Assembly (NCBI GenBank): GCA_001414485.1
Contig: LLEY01000118.1
Coordinates: forward strand, 124,001-188,000
Direction: 5' to 3'
Source: Calycina herbarum
Lineage: Eukaryota; Ascomycota; Leotiomycetes; Helotiales; Pezizellaceae
DNA: 64,000 nt
In this document: positions 56,996 to 64,000 of the stretch, piece by piece
Numbering within the stretch: the stretch's first letter is position 1
Layout: each line of letters begins with the position of its first letter
Notes under the pieces: model-generated
What the model was told of the DNA's origin: nothing
Database searches by the model: none
What the model saw: only the letters and a program-made list of their open reading frames with translations
Program-made: the position numbers and the translations under genes

Positions 56996-58388
56996 GGGGC
57001 GGGGATTCCTTGATGAGGTTACGCGTTACGGCTCGTAAGCTTACCACGGATCAAGTCCGCCTCGGTCGTCGTGACGTAGAGATTAGGGACTATGGACTGG
57101 GTGTTAACAGGCGGTAAACGGTTCGTATTAGGCGCTGCTATGTCTGTAGCATCATCGACGGGATCTATAGGGTGGGTCGTCGGATCGATAATAGTAGGAA
57201 ACGCGTCCGACATATCTCTATCGTCTAGGAGCGACTCGATGCGGGCGTACGAGAGGGTGATATAACGGTAGTCGGGATAGTGTGCTTAGAGGTAATAGAG
57301 CTATGTTAAGACGTAACGTTTACGGACCTGAAAATCTGCCTTGAACTGGCGTTGATATCTAGACGGGTAAGTACGGTCTGTACTAGTATACGAGTAGAGA
57401 CTTACCTAGGATTCTAGCCCGTATCTAGTAGGCGGACGAGTATAATATCTAGATCCGCGGGGAGATTTAGGAGGATAGTAACCGTCTTAACTGTATTCTA
57501 TATAAAGCTAACATAGTAACTCGAATAGTGATACTAGTGCCTACGATACTAAAAGAGGACTATCTAGACGTAGGAATAGGCGATAATTATCTCTTCTACT
57601 TAAGTAAGCTCTAGTAAGGTATCTGTTATAGGTCCGAGGTCTATCTCGTTGTCTATAGACATAAGATATAGTCTATAATCTTTAGAATCTTATAAGTAAC
57701 ACTTATAGTATATAGTATCCTTTAAAGCTATTATAAACCACTGTTCGCGGTAGCGGCTATAACTCTCTATCTAGATAGTCTATATAGAATCGTTAAAGTC
57801 TTGAATTAGCTGCTACTAGTCTATAGGAGGAAGCCTGGTTCGCGGAGAGAGAGAGGGGGTTATAGAGAGAGAGTAGGTTCGGAGGTCGATTCGCAGACGA
57901 TATAGATCTGCGGTAGACGGGAAGGCGGCCGTGGAAGAGCCTGTATCGATTAGTACTATATAGAAGGAAGAGAAGAGGAAATACAGGTATCGGCGCGTTA
58001 ATTCGCGGGCGTTGAGCTAGCTGTTATAGACTAGCTATAGTTATAGTATAGCGTTTTCGTAGTTTATTATAGTATATAATATACGATAAGTAGACCTGCG
58101 AATAGACATCTACGTCTATATTCTTAAAGAAAGAGGGAAGAGAGAGCTTCTATATATACGTTAAGTAGTATTTAGTAGCTATAGTATAGAAGGAAGATAG
58201 ACTAGAACGAATATAGTGAAATCTAAGTAAGGTTATAGGAGAAAAGAGCCTTACTAACTACGAAGGACACTTTCGAATAACTAAGCGATATATATTAGGT
58301 GATCTAATATTTTTCGATTACGTGATTTAAAAGGCAGGCTTCGACTCGTAGGTAGAGAGGTTAGAACCTAAAAAAAAGCTACGCTTTT
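56996..58388. other. Spacer between the two Ala-rich units
   Basis: The first ~230 bp are not RIP-mutated and hold a minus-strand frame (57213-57019, MSDAFPTIIDPTTHPIDPVD ...) of unknown meaning. The rest is RIP-affected, with a purine-rich GAGAGAGAGAG run near 57,850. No gene recognised. Confidence 0.35.
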
Positions 58389-58434
58389 AACTAGAGACTG
58401 CGGAAGTAAATACTATAGAAGTAAAAGCGTAGCT
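58377..58434. repeat. 13-bp perfect inverted repeat at the start of Ala-rich unit 2
   Basis: AGCTACGCTTTTA at 58377-58389 faces TAAAAGCGTAGCT at 58422-58434. In copy 1 only the right arm is present (TAAAAGCGTAGCT near 56,367). It may be a terminal structure or a chance hairpin. Confidence 0.6.
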
Positions 58435-59590
58435 ATAATACGTTATATATTATAAAGAGTGAAAAAGTTAAATAAGATATCTATTATACGTCTATTTATA
58501 GTTACGTAATACATTTGTTTAATATTAAAGGTGAATAGTATAGTAGATATTTATATTAAAGTCTTCTAACCTTCTCTTCTCTTCTCTTTTAATAATAATA
58601 ATAATAGTAATAATAGTATATAAGCCTTCTTTAAAACCTAAACTATATAAAAAGGCGTTATAGGCTATAAACTAACAATTATAGACTATAGAATAGAGAA
58701 TATATATACTACCGCCGCTGCTGCCGCTACTACTGCCTACGCTGCTACTACTGCTACTACTTATATAGCTTCTCTATCGTTCTCTGCTCTGCCCGCTCTC
58801 TCTTACCGGCCTTTATAGACTATAATCTCTCTTATAAGGCTGGTTACGGTCCGTTCTACTACCTTATAGCCCGGCTGTATAATATCTACTGCCCGGCCTA
58901 CTAATCTAGAGGCTTTACTTAGTTAATTAACCGGATAAGTAAACACCCCCGGGTATATATACTATACGAGTAGGTCTAGAGCATAGAGTACGTATATGTC
59001 GGTGCCTGGCTTCTTTAGGCAAAGCTATGCTAACTGCTATTACAGCAGTGAAGGACGCCGCTGCTCCCTTTATAAGTAAACTCTTCTACCTATTATAGAC
59101 CGTAGCTAACTATTACAGATAGGACCAGCTAACATCGCGTCCGTTGCTCGTATTACTGCTGCTGCCGCTGCTGCTATAGCTGCTCCTGCTCCCGCCGCCG
59201 TAGCCTAAGTCGCTTCTTATAACTCTCTCCGCCGCTCTAGTACTGGTTCTAGTACAGGTTCTAGTACTGTCCGCTCTAGTACTACCTATAAGTTATATTT
59301 ATAGCTTATGAAAAGATCTTACTAACGTAAAATAGCGCGGCGCACCGGCCGTGTCTATAAGGCGCCTCTCTTAGCCTCTTAGAGAGCACGTCGTTTCGCG
59401 GAGCTCTATAGAGAGTTAGCGGCTCTTTACAAAGAGGAGGCGAGGGTACTAGAGGATAAGGAAGAGGAAGAAGGAGAGGAAGAGGAAGAAGGAGAGGAAG
59501 AGGAAGAGGGAGAGGAAGAGGAGGAGGAGGAAGAGGAGGAGAAAGGAGAGGAGGAGAAGGAAGAGAGAGAAGAGAAGAGAGAGAATAGCT
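58389..59590 (+). pseudogene. Ala-rich unit copy 2 and Glu-rich ORF, RIP-degraded start
   Basis: 58389-59057 repeats copy 1 with C-to-T/G-to-A changes. The plus-strand frame then continues: ARITAAAAAAIAAPAPAAVA, SLRRSSTGSSTGSSTVRSS, RAR.FAELYRELAALYKEEA, then a long Glu run (GEEEEEGEEEEEG-type, 59,455-59,575). Composition suggests a protein with a basic Ser/Arg segment, a short helix and an acidic tail. A few stops remain, all at Gln/Trp-type sites. Family not recognised. Confidence 0.5.
59455..59585 (+). repeat. Purine (GAG/GAA)n tract encoding poly-Glu
   Basis: About 130 bp of almost pure purine, GAAGAGGAAGAAGGAGAGGA and similar. On the plus strand it encodes an acidic tail. Pure purine tracts lack CpA on the plus strand and TpG on the minus, so RIP cannot alter them. 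Confidence 0.88.
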
Positions 59591-59699
59591 AGTCTACTAT
59601 AGAGTTGTAAATCCTTTTTAAGGTCCGTTTACAGATGTAATAATAGTTAGTAATAGGTTTTTTAGTCTATAAATCCTATCTAAGGTCCTATTTATAGGT

Positions 59700-61679
59700 A
59701 TAATAAAAGAATACTATAAGATTTAAGTAAGTATAAATATAAACTTATAGTAACAAATAATAAAACAATACTTATAGACAAAGATAGAGACGTATATAGC
59801 TTATAAATACTTAAAGTAGTCTATTATATAATCTAGGCAGTTCTAGTAATATAATCTAGCTCTTAATTATTAGACGTAATTAAGTTTATATCTTTAAAGT
59901 AGTTAAAATTAAACAGGGATTTAAATAAGAGGCTTATAAGTATTTTTACTTATAAAACAGCTATGTATAATAATCTTAAGTAGTGCTCTCTCTGATTTAA
60001 GTTTATTATAGCTTATAGTAGAGTTAAGCCTTAACTTTTATAGACTATAATCGTATATCTAAGCTATAATAGGAACTACGTCTATAAATAAACTATATCT
60101 TTATAGTTAAACTACCGTGTTTAAGAGAAGACTAGTATAGTACTTATAAAGCAACTAGGAAAGCTAGGACCTATATAGCTATCGAACTGTATTAAGATTA
60201 TAGACAGCAGCTAGTATATTTACTATTTATAATCCTATAATACGTCTTTAATTATACTTATTAATCTGTTTATAAGTCTAATCTTAGTCTAAAAGTTAGT
60301 TATAAGTATAATATAGGTACTAATACCGACGTAGATCTCCGTAGATAAGTTATCTACTTCTTCTTCGGTTATAGTAGACGTACTACGGCCTTTATACTCA
60401 GCTATAAGCTTCTTTATAAGTTGATTTATAGCTGCGAGACGGTTATAGTTTATCTCTCGTACTTCTGCCGTTGTATAGTAGAGCTATAACGTATTATTAA
60501 ATCTATAAACCTCGTTTAGAGAGAGCTAATTAGCTATATAGGTATAAAGTAGTTCCTAGCTAGCTTATAAGAGGGTTGCGGTCTATAACTAACTTAGCGT
60601 AGCTCGAAAACGGACTACGATATTATCTTCTCCTTATTACTATATTATATCTACTAAACGGACCGTTTAATCGAACGCCTAGTATAAGTACGATCTTCTA
60701 ATTACGTTAATATATTATAGCTATAAAGAGTATAATAGGTGTTTACTAACGAGTAGTAGCTAGTAAAAGTTCTTATAAAGTAAGATACTTACTCTACTAA
60801 ACAGCTGATTATTATATAGATAGATCGCTTATAGACGAGTATTAATTAAAGAGAGTATCTTTAGATCGATTATAGACTTCTTATTAATAATAAGAAACCG
60901 ATAGGCAGCGAAGAGAGCTTATAAGGCTTAGAAGGTCCTAGTCGATAAGTCGGCCGTTTTCTCTTTTATAAGTAGTTATAATAGGCTATAGAGTATCTTC
61001 CTAGTGAAATTAAAAGCTGTAATACCTATAGAAGCGGCCTATAAGACTGGATTTAGAAGTCTAGCGTCTATAGCAAGTTCTTATAAGTAGGTATAAGCTT
61101 TTAAAAGAGTAAACGTCTTACTTAAACTAGCTATACCGTCGACGTTTAGTAGTAACAGAGAGGGGAACGGTCTATAACAGCTTAACTCAGCTATATAGTA
61201 GTTAACTACTATATTATATAGCTTCCTCTACTCGTAGTTTAGTAGTAATAGACACGAATCGACTATTATAGCTTATGTAATTAAGTAATCGGCTTTTATT
61301 TAATTCTATACTTTTAGTATAATAATCTAACAGCTACTATAAATAGACTAGTTATACGAACGGTTGATCTTATAAGCGCCTAACGTATTTAATAGGTCTA
61401 TAAAGTCTAGTTCGTAGCTTAGCCGCCGGCGAGTAAACGCTTTAAAGTCTATAAGAGGTTACTCTATTCTATCCGTGTCTCGTTCTTCTTCCTCGCTCGC
61501 CTCGTCGCTCTCGTCGTCGCCCTCTTATAGCGGATCTATATAGAAGTCTAACAGGTAGTTATAAGACGTACGACAGATATGAAACGCGCCTATAAACGAC
61601 TCGTACTCGATTCCGTCGACCGTAAGTAAGTCCTTGTATACGATAAACAAGTAGTAGAGTATAAGCTTTACCTAGCAGT
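59700..61679 (-). pseudogene. Unrecognised RIP-degraded coding region, minus strand
   Basis: Several minus-strand stretches read as protein: LLTVDGIEYESFIGAFHICR, then GDDESDEASEEERDTDRIE (about 61.44-61.66 kb); TEEEVDNLSTEIYVGISTYI; and INYNRLAAINQLIKKLIAEY (about 60.3-60.5 kb). Together they suggest a protein of about 600 aa with an acidic linker, convergent with the Glu-rich ORF. It may be the second gene of the same unclassified element, cut at 61,680 by a Gypsy LTR. No known domain recognised. Confidence 0.45.
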
Positions 61680-61998
61680 TGTAATAGCTCGCTATTAAGA
61701 ATAAGAGTTGCTAAGGTTGTATATATACTAGATAGGATACGGTTTAGAGTATAGGAATGCTAAGGGTTACGTAGAATATAAGGATTATATATTCGAGTAT
61801 CGGAATGTCTAGTTTAGACCTCCGAGTCTATTATTATTATCTGAACCCTTTTGTATATAGATGCTCTTACTCTTAGTATCGGGAAAGGTTAATTTGATCT
61901 TTTCCTTTATGTTTAGAGCTTAGTATCTAAGTATATTATTCTACGGAACGTACTTCTATATACCTCTTTTATAGTATTATCTGTTTTATACTATTATA
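61680..61998 (+). repeat. Gypsy-2-type LTR (5' LTR of the right-edge element)
   Basis: 319 bp from TGTAATAGC to ACTATTATA, inverted relative to 10675-10993 and 18260-18578. The preceding 5-mer is GCAGT; its duplicate would lie beyond the window. Confidence 0.9.
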
Positions 61999-62329
61999 TT
62001 AAAAGATTAAATTCTTCTCGCCGAGGACGGCCTGTTATAATATCTTACTAAGCGTGTTAACGTCCTATATCGAATTTGATTCGGCTTAGATTCGGATCAG
62101 TATAATAACAACCTTAAATTACTAGTTTATAAATAGCTAGTAATATTAGAGTTTAATATCTATTAGTTAGCTAGTAAAAAGCGTATCCTCTGATATGTTA
62201 AGGAAGTAGAAGACGCTAAGGATTCCTAAGACTTTAAATAACCCTCTTTATATAGGGATTACTATATAAGGTTCGGAAAGTTGATATTAAGTTACTTAGA
62301 AGACTTCTGAATCTACCTCTAACCTCTCT

Positions 62330-64000
62330 CTCTTAATAATATCGAGTATATTAAACTAAGGAGCGACCTCAGGTCTCTTCTAAGCTCTGCTAGAGAGTAT
62401 TAAGTAACCTACTAGGGAAACCAGTAGGCCTCTCTCTAAATATATACTAAATCGTACTTATATATCTAAACCTAAAAAGTTAAGAAATAACAAAGGTAAG
62501 AGCCTAGCCTGAAACCTTAGAGACCTACGAGACTTTTCTAATATAGATAAGATATAGGGTATAGTATAAGGATTAGAAGAAGAACTTTGAAATAATAACT
62601 ATCGGTTTAGATAGTTAGAATCTATTATAAAAGAACTCTAAGAATAAACTAGAGTCTCTTAACCTTCTTAACCTGAAACCGACTATAACTCTCCTTCTAT
62701 TCTAAGTACTATACTAGACCCTTTTTACTTAAGAAGCGAACCTGTCTCTAATGCTTTCTCTTAATAGTAGACTACTCTATATAACCTCGAATATAGTCTA
62801 AATACTCTCTAACCTATTAAAAGTAAAAGTATAGAAAAAATTAAACTTTTGAACGACGGTATATTACTAATATACTAATAATAGAAGATATTAGTATATA
62901 ATAGACTTCTAGTAAATACTGATTATTATAATATAAGCTTAACTTGAAAAGCTCTTATCTAGGGAATAACTACTAGAATTGCTAGGAACTATCTTAAGCT
63001 CTAATACTAGTCTAAGTCGATTTATATTACTTTCTACGATTATTAAGATATAATTAAACTTTTAGATTTATATTTCTTAATCGGATATAAGATAGAGGAT
63101 ATATAGAACGCTTTCTAGGCCTTGTAGATAGGTGGAAAAGATTATACTAGAGAAACGTTTACTAACTTTAGAAGTCGCTTTTCAAGTATAGCTATACTTA
63201 GAGAGATACTAGAGTTAGAACGATTCTTCTATATATAGGAGAAAATTATACTATAGCTACGAAACTCGGCTGCTGTACTTAAGAGACGTTGGAATTATAA
63301 CTTTGTTAAAATAGTAGTAGATCTCCTAGCTCTAGATAAGAAACGACGCTGAAACGCTAAGTTATATATAGCTAATACGACTAAGCTAGTTAGTATAAAT
63401 ACTTCGGTTAAAAAGACTACTTTTTAATCCTTATCTAGTTTAATACCGAAACCCTTACTACCTATAAGTAGATCTTTCCCTACTGTTTAAACTACTTTAA
63501 GGATATTTAAAACCACCTCTACTAGTAAACGTTAAAAGACTCTAGACCGAGTCCTAGCCGGTACAACGTGCTACTACTGTAGTAAGCCTAGGTACTATAA
63601 AACCGACTACTCTTAGCTACCTAGTATTAAAGAAATAGTCTAAGAAGCGGACAAAGATGACTTACAAGTCCTTATAAAGTACCTCGATTCTAACCTGAAT
63701 TAGAGAGAAAACGAGGTAGCCTAGGTAAAGACTCCTTCCTAGGCCTATGTAAATATAATCTATCGAATCTCGACCTTTCTAGACTTATAGGAGGAAACTA
63801 ATTCCTTATAAATATAATACTTAGTATATATAGATACGGTGTTAAAACTCGAGCTTTGATAGATATAGAAGTAAATAGATTCCTATTCTTAAATCGACCT
63901 CTAGCTCTATAGCTATCCTAATCGTTAGGTATATAGATTCGAAAACTACCCTACTTAGTGCTTATTCGTAGATATAATAGTAGTATTAAGAGTAAAGTAA
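62330..64000 (+). pseudogene. Gypsy gag and protease start, RIP-degraded, partial
   Basis: Gag core (YNFVKIVVDLLALDKKRR near 63.3 kb), then the zinc knuckle CYYCSKPRYYKTDYS at about 63.57-63.61 kb (CCHC with His and last Cys changed to Tyr, as RIP produces), then near 63.83 kb a segment corresponding to the aspartic protease start. Stops at Gln/Trp codons. The remainder of pol is outside the window. Confidence 0.75.

Larger units (their letters stand above)
61680..64000 (+). mobile_element. Gypsy element (Gypsy-2 family) running off the right edge
   Basis: 5' LTR, untranslated leader, gag and the start of protease, all plus strand. It is the only copy in the window with a readable zinc knuckle and protease start, and serves as the reference for the two damaged relatives. 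RIP-mutated. Confidence 0.88.

Noticed and set aside
59700..61679. hAT transposase
   Set aside because: The acidic linker and length suggested it, but the C-terminal dimerisation motif and the catalytic region could not be read; no basis for the call.

Overview
The window is from a filamentous ascomycete (Pezizomycotina). Genes carry short introns (about 43-72 bp) with GTAAGT/GTATGT-like donors, CTAAC/TACTAA branch sites and AG acceptors. The mobile elements are typically fungal: Ty3/Gypsy, Ty1/Copia, a Tad-type LINE and a DUF3435 tyrosine-recombinase relic. Most repeats carry the scar of repeat-induced point mutation (RIP): old reading frames can still be followed, but Gln and Trp codons have become TAG/TAA, CpA and TpG are depleted and TA-rich words dominate. 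No rRNA, tRNA or CRISPR was found.

Layout. (1) 1-18,990: a RIP-degraded LINE (plus strand) interrupted by a minus-strand Copia element (652-6820, 150-bp LTRs, TSD TATAG) and a minus-strand Gypsy element (10675-18578, 319-bp LTRs). The Gypsy element itself contains a piece of a second Gypsy lineage. (2) 18,990-26,480: an island of normal base composition with three spliced host genes: an F-box/LRR-like gene, a secreted zincin metallopeptidase-like gene (minus strand) and a 9-exon gene for a secreted Cys-rich protein of about 744 aa. (3) 26,480-37,315: a LINE 5' fragment fused to a 5'-truncated, little-mutated Copia element, itself split by a complete RIP-mutated Gypsy element (27775-34950, 432-bp LTRs, TSD CTATG). 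(4) 37,316-46,317: normal base composition but full of broken genes (kinase-like, kinesin-light-chain TPR, 2EXR, Ulp1-protease, ankyrin) mixed with solo LTRs and a LINE 3' fragment. (5) 46,318-48,940: a 2.6-kb internally deleted Gypsy derivative that keeps gag, with 281-bp LTRs and TSD ATTCT. (6) 48,940-61,680: degraded sequence with minisatellites, a DUF3435 (Starship-captain-type) pseudogene at about 51.67-53.73 kb, and a duplicated Ala-rich unit of which one copy escaped RIP. (7) 61,680-64,000: the 5' LTR, gag and protease start of another Gypsy copy, leaving the window on the right.

Reading. This is a gene-poor, transposon-rich compartment of the kind that carries secreted-protein genes in plant- or insect-associated fungi. 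The plausibly functional genes are the three in the island. The most noteworthy relic is the DUF3435 recombinase, because these proteins mobilise giant fungal Starship elements, whose cargo often includes NLR-like genes such as the broken TPR gene here. All functions are read from translated sequence by eye; no database search was possible.
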